This document shows positions 1 through 9,145 of a stretch of DNA of 64,000 nt, in pieces; positions within the stretch are counted from its first letter, which is position 1, and every line of letters starts with the position of its first letter. The position numbers and the translations under genes are program-made. Source of the DNA: Bin80 sp965219915 (GTDB lineage Bacteria > Bacteroidota > Rhodothermia > Rhodothermales > Bin80); contig OZ244794.1 of NCBI GenBank assembly GCA_965219915.1, positions 806,001 through 870,000 of the forward strand, written 5' to 3'. Below the pieces are notes generated by a model, which was not told where the DNA came from, did no database searches, and worked only from the letters and a program-made list of their open reading frames with translations.

Positions 1-410
1 TGCCCGACGGTTAGCGGGCCCGTGGGGTTGGCGCTCACAAATTCAACGAGGGCACGCTTATCCAGACCAGTACTTGAGCGTCCGAATTCCGTTCCTTGTG
101 CTAAACAGGATTCTAATTCCCGGTAGAGGTAGCGGTCGGAGCATCGAAAATTGATGAAGCCAGCTCCAGCAATCGTGACAGATTCCACATAAAATGGGTC
201 ATGCTCCGTCGCCATGAACGCGGCCACTATTTCGTCAGCGATCACACGGGGTGATCGACGCAAATGCCTTGCCAGTTGCATTGCACAATTGGTGGCAAAA
301 TCGCCATGATCCGGGTTTGCGGGGACAGACAATTCCGGCAAAAAACCGGTAGGTACATTCTTCATGGTCCGAAGTACGCGAACAAGAGCGCTTCTCAGGT
401 ACTCTTTCAT
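1..410 (-). CDS. argS: Arginyl-tRNA synthetase, N-terminal part (runs off window start)
   Basis: Class I aminoacyl-tRNA synthetase that charges tRNA-Arg in the cytoplasm. Translating from the ATG at 410 gives 136 residues with the ArgS N-terminal additional domain (PANPDHGDFATNCAMQLA, then AGAGFINF) and, at the very edge, VEFVSANPTGPLTVG, which in this family immediately precedes the HIGH-type nucleotide-binding motif. The catalytic core and anticodon domain lie outside the window. It is the last gene of the pbp2-rodA-oxidase run, 11 bp after the oxidase stop, so it may be co-transcribed. Identity is seen in sequence; only the partial state limits confidence. Confidence 0.93.
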   Translation of the reverse strand, partial: MKEYLRSALVRVLRTMKNVPTGFLPELSVPANPDHGDFATNCAMQLARHLRRSPRVIADEIVAAFMATEHDPFYVESVTIAGAGFINFRCSDRYLYRELESCLAQGTEFGRSSTGLDKRALVEFVSANPTGPLTVG

Positions 411-421
411 GTCTCAGGCTC

Positions 422-1540
422 TCAGTCCCACCGCCATTTGAATGGTGAGAGGTCTACTGGTGGCGTGTTATCCAGTGCCAACGCAGCCAACGATTCACCG
501 ACAGCACTACTGGCCTTGAACCCATGCCCGGAGCAGGCACTGCCTACAACAAAGCGTGTGTCAGTGCCTCCCAGATAGTCAATGAGATAGTCCTTGTCCG
601 GCGTATTTGAGTACATACAAACAGTCGTATTGCGACATTTACCTGCGGCGTCAGGCATTATTCGCTCCAGTACGCTACGTGCCTCCGCTTCATCTTCGGG
701 AAGCAGTGTACGACTGACTTCATCTGGATGCTTGGCAAGCGGACCAGTGTGGTGCAATCCAATTTTCACCCCGTTACCCAGGTCGGGGAAACCATAACTT
801 CTAAGTCCATTGTTTTCCTCAAGAATAAAGACCGGACAAGCGTCCGGGGCGAACTTTTCGGCAACCGTAGTGAACCAGGAGGTCGTGACCCGCTCAATTG
901 CAAGCGGGACCGGTGCGAAGTCGCGCATCCAGGGCCCGGCGGTCAGAATCACGCGCGAGGCTTGAAAAGTGTCGGGGCCGACCTTTACAATGACACGGCT
1001 GCCCTTGGAAGTGCAGGAAGTGACAGGCGTTCCGAACCTGCATTGCGCGCCATGTGCAGAAGCCTGCTGTAAATGTGTGCGAACGCAGAGTTCAGGGTGT
1101 ATGTAGCCCGCTTCTAAATCCAACAGAGCCACCTGATCCGGTTGAAGATGGTAGGCAGGGTACCGGTTATTCACTTCTTTCGAAGACAGCAGAAGGTGTT
1201 TTGTACCGCTGGCGACAGCGCTCTTGCATGCAGAATGGATCATTTCACTGTCCGCGTGGCCAATATTGAGCGATCCAACCAAGCGCATTAGTTGCAGCCC
1301 TGACACTTCCTCCAGATTGTACCACAGGGTGTAAGCTCTGGTCAGCATCGGCAAGTATTTAACACCCTCGAAATAGGCTTTGCGGATGATACGGCTTTCG
1401 CTGTGGGTGGAGCCGCGATTGTGTGGAGGCACAAACCGGTCTACACCCATCACCTTGGCTCCCGACTGGGCGACATGAAAAAGAGCGGCGCTTCCGGCTG
1501 CTCCCAGTCCCACGACGATAACGTCAAAGTAGCGTGGCAT
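422..1540 (-). CDS. Monomeric sarcosine oxidase / N-methyl amino acid oxidase family flavoenzyme
   Basis: FAD-dependent oxidase of the DAO/MSOX family that would oxidatively demethylate a secondary amine such as sarcosine, giving formaldehyde and hydrogen peroxide. The 372-residue product has an N-terminal dinucleotide-binding motif (VGLGAAGSAAL, about residues 9-19), the GSTHSESRIIR segment typical of MSOX, and a Cys near residue 308 in TTVCMYSNTPD, the position to which FAD is covalently attached in MSOX. Start is the ATG at 1540 rather than the TTG at 1543; it sits 3 bp after the rodA stop. Exact substrate (sarcosine, N-methyltryptophan, pipecolate) cannot be told. Confidence 0.85.
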   Translation of the reverse strand: MPRYFDVIVVGLGAAGSAALFHVAQSGAKVMGVDRFVPPHNRGSTHSESRIIRKAYFEGVKYLPMLTRAYTLWYNLEEVSGLQLMRLVGSLNIGHADSEMIHSACKSAVASGTKHLLLSSKEVNNRYPAYHLQPDQVALLDLEAGYIHPELCVRTHLQQASAHGAQCRFGTPVTSCTSKGSRVIVKVGPDTFQASRVILTAGPWMRDFAPVPLAIERVTTSWFTTVAEKFAPDACPVFILEENNGLRSYGFPDLGNGVKIGLHHTGPLAKHPDEVSRTLLPEDEAEARSVLERIMPDAAGKCRNTTVCMYSNTPDKDYLIDYLGGTDTRFVVGSACSGHGFKASSAVGESLAALALDNTPPVDLSPFKWRWD

Positions 1541-1543
1541 CAA

Positions 1544-2794
1544 CTATATGTACATTGCGAACTCGCTGCGTCTCATGTAAGCCGCCAATGCAAGACCCAT
1601 AAGTGTTGTATTTGTGAGTAACGCAGAACCACCGTAGGACAGGAAAGGTAATGGAATACCTATTACTGGCAATAAACCAAGTACCATACCGATGTTCACA
1701 CTGATATGAATCAGGAAAATGCCGGCAGTACCGGCAGCGACAATACTCCCGAAAGGGTGCTCGATCTCTCTCGCAAGCCGGACCAGCCGAAGCATAAGTA
1801 TTGCGAACAGCAGCAGGACCAGAATTGAGCCGACAAACCCCCATTCTTCTCCGATGACGGAGAACACAAAGTCTGTGGATTGCTCAGGGATGTAACGTCC
1901 TTGTGTCTGACTGCCCTTCATATGCCCTTCCCCGAACCATCCTCCTGAACCAAGGGCAGCTTTCGATTGAACAAGGTGAAAGCCGACGCCCGCCCGATAT
2001 TCGTCCGCCTCCGGGTTTAGGAAAGACTCAATGCGTGCGACTTGGTGCGGCTGGAACACCGCATTCAGGGCAAAAGATGCAACCCCGAGCGTTATTACGC
2101 CTGCAAGTACGCCCAATGTGACCCATGCGGGGCTTCGTGTTGTGAACCAGGCAATAATTCCAACCACAGCCGTAAACCCCAATGCTATGGTCCAGTCGAG
2201 AATAGTCAGATAGCCGGCTATCGGGAAGATGATCAGCAGTCCTACAACCCTGAGCCGTATACCGGCCCAAAGCCATAGAATCGGAATAAGTCCCACAAAA
2301 ACAAGCGCAGTTCCGAGGTCATTTTGAAGTATGACAAGTATTGCAGGCAGCGCTAGTATGCCAACCATAGGGAGTGCTGTTGACTCAATGCTACCCTTGC
2401 GTGAAGACAAGATGAAAGCTGCCATGAGCAGCGTGCCAACCTTGGCCAGCTCCGAGGACTGAAAACCAAAGGGACCAAAGTAAACCCAAGAACGTGCCCC
2501 ACTTACTTCTCGACCAAAGACCAAAGCGATAACCAAAAGCGCCATGGAAGCCAGGTATATCCAGGGGGTCAGGCGAATGAGCAGTCGTATTGGCAGGAGC
2601 ATAATGACTGACAAAGCCCCCACGCAAATAAAGAGCCATACAATCTGGCGCTGAAAATTTCTCTGGACCGTATTAAGCAAGTACTCCTGTGCGTCCCCAT
2701 GCGTCGCGCTGTAAATGGCGATGAGCCCGCAGATACACAGAGCAACCCAAACCAGTAGGATTGGGAAGTCCAGATTCTTGTACCAGCGCCGCAT
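1544..2794 (-). CDS. rodA: Rod shape-determining protein RodA (SEDS peptidoglycan polymerase)
   Basis: Inner-membrane SEDS glycosyltransferase that polymerises lipid II during cell elongation with its partner PBP2. The 416-residue protein is a string of about ten hydrophobic segments, with family motifs QNDLGTALVF in the middle, the SQTQGRYIPEQSTDF loop with the VIGEEWGFVG segment, and the C-terminal PFLSYGGSALLTN block. Length is normal for RodA, longer loops of FtsW are absent, and the adjacent gene is PBP2 with a 3-bp gap, which identifies it as RodA rather than FtsW. Confidence 0.95.
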   Translation of the reverse strand: MRRWYKNLDFPILLVWVALCICGLIAIYSATHGDAQEYLLNTVQRNFQRQIVWLFICVGALSVIMLLPIRLLIRLTPWIYLASMALLVIALVFGREVSGARSWVYFGPFGFQSSELAKVGTLLMAAFILSSRKGSIESTALPMVGILALPAILVILQNDLGTALVFVGLIPILWLWAGIRLRVVGLLIIFPIAGYLTILDWTIALGFTAVVGIIAWFTTRSPAWVTLGVLAGVITLGVASFALNAVFQPHQVARIESFLNPEADEYRAGVGFHLVQSKAALGSGGWFGEGHMKGSQTQGRYIPEQSTDFVFSVIGEEWGFVGSILVLLLFAILMLRLVRLAREIEHPFGSIVAAGTAGIFLIHISVNIGMVLGLLPVIGIPLPFLSYGGSALLTNTTLMGLALAAYMRRSEFAMYI

Positions 2795-2797
2795 GGG

Positions 2798-4645
2798 TTA
2801 TTGGTTTTCGCTGGAAAGCGGCTGACTGATGGCAGTCATCGCTCGATCCATTCGGACGTCAGTGCGCCACGAGGACGGGATTTCACCTTTGAGATACTGC
2901 TCAGCCATCAAACTGCCAATAGGTGCTGCACATCTGCTGCCGTCGCCCGTGTTTTCGCATTGAACGGCAAGAGCAATCTGCGGATCATCAAAGGGTGCGA
3001 ACATGATAAAAACTGAGTGATCCCTCAAGTTTCTGGGAGCCTGTGCAGTCCCGGTCTTACCTGCACTCGGAATGTCCGGGATCTGCGAAGCTCGTCCGGT
3101 CCCCTCTTCCATGACTAAGCGCATGCCACGGCGTACGAGATTGACGTAGGCGGTATCAATCCCAAGCGGTGTGGGATCGGGCAATCCCTGTGGGTTCATT
3201 TTTTCGCCCGTCTGTGTATTAACCAGATACGAAACCATGCGTGGCGCATGCAGGGTCCCTCCATTGGCCAAGGCCGCTGTGTATTTGGCCAACTGGAGAG
3301 GGGTAACCCCCATATCGCCCTGCCCGACACCAAGGTTCATCACATCGCCCTTGCCCCAGTAGCTCCGCGTATTATTGAAATAAGCGGAGTCAGGAATAAG
3401 TCCGGCCGTCTGCTCTCTGATATCCGTGGGGGTTTCAACACCAAAGCCAAAACGGTTTGCGTATTGCTTGAAGACGGATAGATCCATCCGTGCGGCTAGT
3501 TCAAAGAAAAACGTATTACATGAATTCTTGATGGCCTCCAGCACCGTTTGATGGCCGTAGGATCCTAGGCATCTGAAAAAACGTCCTTGCCCGACAGGGT
3601 GGTATCCGTTACAAAAGATTGTGGCCTCCGCCCCTCTGTCACCAAGGAGCCCCTCAGACAGTGCAAGGAGGGCCATGAAAGGTTTCCAGGTGGATCCGGG
3701 CGGCATCAGGTTCATGGATGCACGGTTGTACAGCGGCGTGTCCGGATGGACGTTCAGGACTTGCCACGCCTGGGGACTAAGGTCTCCGCTGAAGAGCTCG
3801 AGAGGGTAATCGGGTTTACTCACGAGTGCAATAATGCCCCCGGTATTCGGGTCCAGCGCTACTGCGGCTCCGCGCTTGTTGACGAACAGAGACTCGGCGA
3901 GCGTCTGTACACGATGGTCTAGGGCCAAGTGAATGTCATAGACCTGTCTCGGTGGCTGATCACTTTGTCCCTGAGCATATTTCATGACTTCGAGGCCGTG
4001 AACATTGACCCAGCTTCGCGCTACTCCAGGTACGCCGCGCAGCCACGGCTCGTAGCCTTTTTCAATACCCGTGCGTCCAAGAATATCTCCTTGGCGGTAG
4101 AGTGCGGTGTCCGCGGAGGCATATGATCCAGAACTGAGTTCGGCCTTAGTTATTTCCCCGGTATATCCCAGAATATGTGAAGCGCGTGCATTTGTGGAAT
4201 AATGGCGTTGCTGCCCGGTTTCCCATCCAACACCTTTAAGACGGTAGGCATCTTCCAGTATGCGGGCATACCGCTCGAACGGGACGTTCGAAAATGAAGG
4301 ACTCGGCCGGTATGGATTCCATGCCTGCGCCTCCTCCAGTTGTTGAGTAACTATTGAATCTTCCACTCCAAGATGATCGGCCAGCAAGGGGATTTGTGCG
4401 CGATCAAAGTTGCGCGGGGTTAGCGTAATAGTGTAGGTCGGGTGATTATCGACCATCAGCGTACCGTTGCGGTCATAGATAGAGCCACGCGCAGGAATTA
4501 TGCGTATATCGCGAAGTGCATTACCGCGCGCTATGCTTGACAGGTCCTGTTGCTCGGTAATCTGCAGTCTGAATAATTGGAGGCTCAAGATCAACAGAGC
4601 GCCACCAATTGCGAAGGTGAAGAGCCAATAACGGTGGTCAGTCAA
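2798..4645 (-). CDS. mrdA: Penicillin-binding protein 2 (elongasome transpeptidase)
   Basis: Class B PBP that crosslinks peptidoglycan in the periplasm during elongation and activates RodA. One N-terminal membrane anchor (residues about 8-27) is followed by the PBP dimerisation/pedestal domain (RGSIYDRNG at 54-61) and a transpeptidase domain with all three active-site motifs: SxxK (Ser318-Lys321), SxN (Ser375-Asn377) and KTG (530-532). At 615 residues it has the usual length. It is the first gene of the run; mreBCD are not in the window. The divergent gene at 4806 shares the 160-bp upstream region. Confidence 0.95.
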   Translation of the reverse strand: MTDHRYWLFTFAIGGALLILSLQLFRLQITEQQDLSSIARGNALRDIRIIPARGSIYDRNGTLMVDNHPTYTITLTPRNFDRAQIPLLADHLGVEDSIVTQQLEEAQAWNPYRPSPSFSNVPFERYARILEDAYRLKGVGWETGQQRHYSTNARASHILGYTGEITKAELSSGSYASADTALYRQGDILGRTGIEKGYEPWLRGVPGVARSWVNVHGLEVMKYAQGQSDQPPRQVYDIHLALDHRVQTLAESLFVNKRGAAVALDPNTGGIIALVSKPDYPLELFSGDLSPQAWQVLNVHPDTPLYNRASMNLMPPGSTWKPFMALLALSEGLLGDRGAEATIFCNGYHPVGQGRFFRCLGSYGHQTVLEAIKNSCNTFFFELAARMDLSVFKQYANRFGFGVETPTDIREQTAGLIPDSAYFNNTRSYWGKGDVMNLGVGQGDMGVTPLQLAKYTAALANGGTLHAPRMVSYLVNTQTGEKMNPQGLPDPTPLGIDTAYVNLVRRGMRLVMEEGTGRASQIPDIPSAGKTGTAQAPRNLRDHSVFIMFAPFDDPQIALAVQCENTGDGSRCAAPIGSLMAEQYLKGEIPSSWRTDVRMDRAMTAISQPLSSENQ

Positions 4646-4730
4646 TGGAATGGTATGGTAATTGCGAACGTTTAAGTAACAGCATCGTAGTCCAGATGGA
4701 ACCGGTTGCCAGTCTAAGACTATTACTCGC

Positions 4731-4753
4731 TGGGAACATCCAAACTGTTCCCA
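4731..4753. promoter_or_regulatory. Perfect 7-bp inverted repeat in the mrdA / 4806 divergent intergenic region
   Basis: TGGGAAC and GTTCCCA are separated by 9 bases and lie 52 bp before the ATG at 4806 and 86 bp before mrdA, just ahead of an AT-rich stretch (TATTAATATAGATC) that could hold a -10 element. The placement suits an operator or a 5'-UTR hairpin. Seen directly; function is inferred. Confidence 0.3.
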
Positions 4754-4805
4754 AGATGGGTGGTATTAATATAGATCAAAAAATAGAGACCAAGAGGGGC
4801 ACTCC

Positions 4806-7800
4806 ATGAGGAAGCTTTTGTTATTGGCCATGTCGTTTGTTCTGCCGATTCTTCTGACCTCGGAGCCCGTGTTGGCACAGCAATTCGGACGCAATAAGGT
4901 ACAGTACGACCAATTCCAGTTCCGAAGTTTTCGGACGCCGCATTTTCAGTTTTACTACTATCCCGAGGAAAAAGCCGCGGTTGAAGACGCGGCTCGAATG
5001 GGGGAGCGGTGGTATCGGCGTCATTCTCGAACCTTCACGCGCGATTTTCATGAGCGCAAGCCTATCATTTTTTATGCCAATGACGCCGACTTCCAGCAGA
5101 CCAATGTGATTGGGGGATACTTAGGGCAGGGCACTGGAGGGGTTACTGAAAGTCTTAAGGAGCGGGTTGTTATGCCGCTTACAGGAATCTACAAGGAGAC
5201 TGATCATGTGTTGGGCCATGAGCTTGTGCACAGTTTCCAATATGATATTGCACTTTCGCGAGGGGACAGTTCGCGCTTCGCGCTTCAACTGCTCCCCTTG
5301 TGGCTCGTGGAGGGGATGGCAGAGTATCTGTCCGTTGGCCGGGATGATGCACACACGGCAATGTGGATGCGTGACGCGGCGTTGAGAGATGACCTGCCAA
5401 CGATTGAGCAGTTGACCCGGAGTAACAAATATTTTCCTTATCGCTACGGACAGGCGTACCTGGCCTATATTGGTGGAAAATACGGGGACGCAGCGGTGAC
5501 AAACCTTTTTAAGTTGGGAGGGCGTACTGGTGTTGATTCGGCTTTCGTATACACGATCGGGATCACTGCTGACTCTCTTTCCGTGGAATGGGCCCAGGCC
5601 ATACGGGATGCCTACATGCCCATCATGGAGTCGCGCACACATCCAGACAGTGCAGGAACAGTCATTCTGTCTGAGGAGCTCAGTGGAGGAGCTCTGAACC
5701 TTTCGCCCACCGTGAGTCCAGACGGACAGTATGTAGCCTACCTGAGTGAGAGGGATATCTTTAACATTAACCTGTTCATTGCGGATGCCCAGACGGGGGA
5801 AACCATCCGCAAACTGAGTGCGACCAACACCAACCCACATTTCGACAATATTCGCTTTATCAACTCGGCGGGCTCCTGGTCTCCTGATGGCAAGCGTTTT
5901 GCGTTCGTGACCTTTTCGCAGGGGGATAACGAACTTTCAGTATGGAATTTGGACACCGGCAGCCTTGAGAACCGGATCAGTGTTGAGGGTGTGAGTGCGT
6001 TCAGCAATCCTGCATGGTCTCCGGATGGACGTTCGATTGCATTTTCCGGGATTGACGGAGGGATCAGTGATCTGTACATATATGACCTCCAAGAGGGTCA
6101 GGTGCGCCAGATCACGAGTGATCGATTTGCAGATCTTCAGCCTGCATGGTCCCCAGATGGTCAGACGCTGGCGGTTGTGACGGATCGTGGCCCAGACGGG
6201 ACAAATTTTGAAACGCTGGAGTATGCCGAGACGCGCATTTCGCTTATTGATCTCAGCAGTGGCACGCACAGTACACTACGTCCCTTTGCGAATGGGAAAC
6301 ATATCAATCCGCAGTTTTCGCCGGATGGGCAAAGTTTGTATTTCATCAGCGATCAGGACGGCTTCTCGGACATTTACCGCTATGATTTCCGTGAAGAAAG
6401 GCCCTATCGTGTGACCAGCCTCAAAACGGGGGTTAGTGGCATTACCGCACTATCACCTACAATGAGTGTAGCTGCGCAAAATGGAAGGGTAGTATTTTCG
6501 GTTTTTCATGACGGTGGCTACAAGGTATTCGGACTTGAAGGTGATGAGGCCATGGGAACCCTGGTTGAAAACAGTACCTTGACCAGTGCCAATATCCTGC
6601 CCCCGCAGAGTGCAGTGAACGATGGACTGGTTGAAGATTATCTGGATGATCCTTTGACTGGACTTCCAGAGCCTGGAACACCGGTAGAAGAGGTGTACAG
6701 TTCGCGGCTACAGCTGGACTATGTAGCGCCTCCGGCATTTGGATTTTCGGTTGGAGGATACTATGGTGGAGGGGCAGCTGGGGGAGTTGGATTCTACTTC
6801 AGTGATATGCTGGGCAATCAGAATCTAGCGATTGTTGCACAGGCCAACGGTACATTCAAGGATGTCGGGGGGATGGTACAGTATATGAACCGTGGGCGGC
6901 GATTTAATTATGGTGGTTTGGCAGCACACATCCCCTATTTGTTCGGTTATCCGCAGCAGGGTTTTAATCAGCATGGGGAGTACGTAATTCGGGACTTGCG
7001 TCAGCGATTGTACGTGGATCAGGTTCGTGGCATTGGCTCGTATCCTTTGACCACGACGCGACGGTTTGAAGTGTTTGGAGGTTTTACCCGTTATGGGTTT
7101 GACATTCAAGCCTTTGACTACACGTACACGGCTTTCGGCATCCAGCGGGAACGTAGGAATGCGGACAAGTGCAGCAATCTTACCGAAGAGGAGCAACAGA
7201 CGGTTTGGGCGTGTGAGCCGGACGGTTTCTATTACGTTGATGTGGGTGTGGCGTATGTTGGAGACTTCAGTAACTTTGGTTTTACCTCGCCCTCACAAGG
7301 GGGGAGGTATCGGTTCGAGGTTGCCCCTCGCATTGGCACCGACAATTTCATCAGCGTACTGGCTGACTATCGCCGTTATTTCTTCCCGCGGCCCTTCACA
7401 CTTGCTATTCGTGGCATGTTTGCGGGCAATTTTGGGGGTGATCAGGGGCGGGTCTTCTCACGTGAGAGTCTCTATTATCCCTATTACCGGGGATTTGTCC
7501 GAGGGTACAATTATAACTCTTTTGATTTTGGTGGGGAATGTCGAGATGCCGGGTGCTCGGTATACACACGTCTGTTCGGGACGCGTGCAGCATTGGCGAG
7601 CGCGGAAGTTCGCTTACCCTTGTTGGGTACGGAAGTCCTGGGTCTGATCAATTTCCCTTATTTGCCGCTGGAGCTGGTGGGATTCGCGGATGTGGGAATG
7701 GCTTGGAATGAGGGAGATGATCCATTCAAGATGTTAAAGTTTGAGCGGGACACGGTTGAGCGTGTGCCGGTGGTAAGTGTTGGTCCTGCGGCGCGATTTA

Positions 7801-7901
7801 ACTTGCTGGGATACCTTGTCTTCGAGATTTATTATGCCTATCCATTCCAGCGGCCGCAGAAGGGGGGCCATTTTGGATTCCAGCTGCTGCCAGGCTGGTG
7901 A
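4806..7901 (+). CDS. Outer-membrane fusion: HExxH peptidase-like domain, PD40 beta-propeller, BamA-like barrel
   Basis: A 1031-residue secreted protein. A signal peptide (residues 1-25, cleaved after VLAQ) leads to a gluzincin-like domain with HELVH at 138-142 and EGMAEY at 169-174, the second supplying a plausible third zinc ligand. Residues about 290-560 contain five TolB/PD40 propeller blades (SPDG repeats such as AWSPDGRSIAF). The last ~390 residues are rich in aromatic, alternating strands and end in a Phe-containing strand before GW, as in BamA/Omp85-type surface-antigen barrels. Proposed role: a barrel-anchored surface or periplasmic metallopeptidase. Substrate unknown. pyrD follows after 10 bp, so they are probably co-transcribed. 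Confidence 0.75.
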   Translation: MRKLLLLAMSFVLPILLTSEPVLAQQFGRNKVQYDQFQFRSFRTPHFQFYYYPEEKAAVEDAARMGERWYRRHSRTFTRDFHERKPIIFYANDADFQQTNVIGGYLGQGTGGVTESLKERVVMPLTGIYKETDHVLGHELVHSFQYDIALSRGDSSRFALQLLPLWLVEGMAEYLSVGRDDAHTAMWMRDAALRDDLPTIEQLTRSNKYFPYRYGQAYLAYIGGKYGDAAVTNLFKLGGRTGVDSAFVYTIGITADSLSVEWAQAIRDAYMPIMESRTHPDSAGTVILSEELSGGALNLSPTVSPDGQYVAYLSERDIFNINLFIADAQTGETIRKLSATNTNPHFDNIRFINSAGSWSPDGKRFAFVTFSQGDNELSVWNLDTGSLENRISVEGVSAFSNPAWSPDGRSIAFSGIDGGISDLYIYDLQEGQVRQITSDRFADLQPAWSPDGQTLAVVTDRGPDGTNFETLEYAETRISLIDLSSGTHSTLRPFANGKHINPQFSPDGQSLYFISDQDGFSDIYRYDFREERPYRVTSLKTGVSGITALSPTMSVAAQNGRVVFSVFHDGGYKVFGLEGDEAMGTLVENSTLTSANILPPQSAVNDGLVEDYLDDPLTGLPEPGTPVEEVYSSRLQLDYVAPPAFGFSVGGYYGGGAAGGVGFYFSDMLGNQNLAIVAQANGTFKDVGGMVQYMNRGRRFNYGGLAAHIPYLFGYPQQGFNQHGEYVIRDLRQRLYVDQVRGIGSYPLTTTRRFEVFGGFTRYGFDIQAFDYTYTAFGIQRERRNADKCSNLTEEEQQTVWACEPDGFYYVDVGVAYVGDFSNFGFTSPSQGGRYRFEVAPRIGTDNFISVLADYRRYFFPRPFTLAIRGMFAGNFGGDQGRVFSRESLYYPYYRGFVRGYNYNSFDFGGECRDAGCSVYTRLFGTRAALASAEVRLPLLGTEVLGLINFPYLPLELVGFADVGMAWNEGDDPFKMLKFERDTVERVPVVSVGPAARFNLLGYLVFEIYYAYPFQRPQKGGHFGFQLLPGW

Positions 7902-7911
7902 TCCCTAAGAC

Positions 7912-9015
7912 ATGAGTGAAAAGCTGAGGCATTGGCTCTTCGGACTGGATCCCGGTTTGGCACATCGGCTGGGGTTCGGGGCAGCTTGGCTAGCCGATCG
8001 TTGTGCGTCGCGGTATCTTCGTCGCACCTATACACTGGAAGATTCTGCGCTTCATCAGCGTGTCTGGAATTTGGATTTTCCAAATCCAGTGGGGTTGGCA
8101 GCAGGTTGCGATAAGAATGCGCTACTGCTTCCGTTCTGGTCCAAACTGGGTTTTGGGCATGCGGAGGTGGGTTCGGTGACCCTGCGTCGATCGCGGGGCA
8201 ATCCACGACCAAGATTATTTCGTCTCGAGGAGGATCGTGCAATTATCAACCGACTGGGTTTGCCAAGCAAGGGCGCCCGCCGGGTCGCTCAACGTTTGTC
8301 TAGTGCCCGTGTTACGGGGATGCCGGTTGGCGTCAGTATTGCCAGGGTCCATGGAAATACATCGCCTATTGAAGATTATCGTCGTTGTGCAGCCCGCTTG
8401 ATTCCTCATGCTGACTATTTGACCGTCAACATTTCGTGTCCCAATACCCCCGACGGCAAAACATTCGAGACGCCAAAGTATTTGGATGAACTGCTTGTAG
8501 CGCTTATGGGCGAAGTTGACGGTCGGGTTCCAGTATTAATAAAGCTTTCCCCCCTAGATACTCCGAAAGTGATTTATGACAGTCAGACAGAGGGGATCTT
8601 GGAAACAGCGATCAGCCGCGGAGTGAGTGGATTCGTCGTAGCCAATACCGCCAAGGATCGTACAGGGCTAGTTACGGATAAGTACACCATAGATACAATT
8701 GGTCCGGGGGGACTTAGTGGTGCACCGCTGCACCACAGAGCGGTTCAGATGGTTAGGTACATCTATTCATGTGTTGGTCCTAGGTATCCGATTATTGGTG
8801 TTGGGGGAATTTTTTCGGCTGAGGATGCCTATCGAATGATTCGTGCAGGTGCCCGTTTGCTTCAGCTGTACACAGGGCTGGTGTACGAGGGCCCATCAAT
8901 CGTGTACAATATCAAGAATGGCTTGGTGGAACTTCTGGAGGCAGATGGATTCGGTTCTTTACAGTCAGCTGTAGGTACTGAACAAGGAATCAAAGAGGTC
9001 GTAGGCAGAGCGTAA
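7912..9015 (+). CDS. pyrD: Dihydroorotate dehydrogenase (quinone), class 2
   Basis: FMN enzyme of pyrimidine biosynthesis that oxidises dihydroorotate to orotate and passes electrons to quinone at the inner membrane. The 367-residue length with an N-terminal amphipathic extension (before the WNLDFPNPVGLAAGCDKNA block) indicates the membrane-associated class 2 form. Diagnostic pieces include NISCPNTPDGKTFE with the catalytic-base Ser region, KLSPLDTPKV, and GVGGIFSAEDAYRMIRAGARLLQLYTG for FMN-phosphate binding. The ATG at 7912 follows the preceding stop by 10 bp. Confidence 0.95.
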   Translation: MSEKLRHWLFGLDPGLAHRLGFGAAWLADRCASRYLRRTYTLEDSALHQRVWNLDFPNPVGLAAGCDKNALLLPFWSKLGFGHAEVGSVTLRRSRGNPRPRLFRLEEDRAIINRLGLPSKGARRVAQRLSSARVTGMPVGVSIARVHGNTSPIEDYRRCAARLIPHADYLTVNISCPNTPDGKTFETPKYLDELLVALMGEVDGRVPVLIKLSPLDTPKVIYDSQTEGILETAISRGVSGFVVANTAKDRTGLVTDKYTIDTIGPGGLSGAPLHHRAVQMVRYIYSCVGPRYPIIGVGGIFSAEDAYRMIRAGARLLQLYTGLVYEGPSIVYNIKNGLVELLEADGFGSLQSAVGTEQGIKEVVGRA

Positions 9016-9145
9016 ATTACATAGACCACGGAAAGAAGCCTTGGTCGCAGGGTTTTTGCAACAATGGCAGGTAGTATGACGAAAGAATCTTTTTTTGCAA
9101 TAGAGATCGGAGTTTTTCAAGTGGGTTTTTCAATTATCAACGCGT

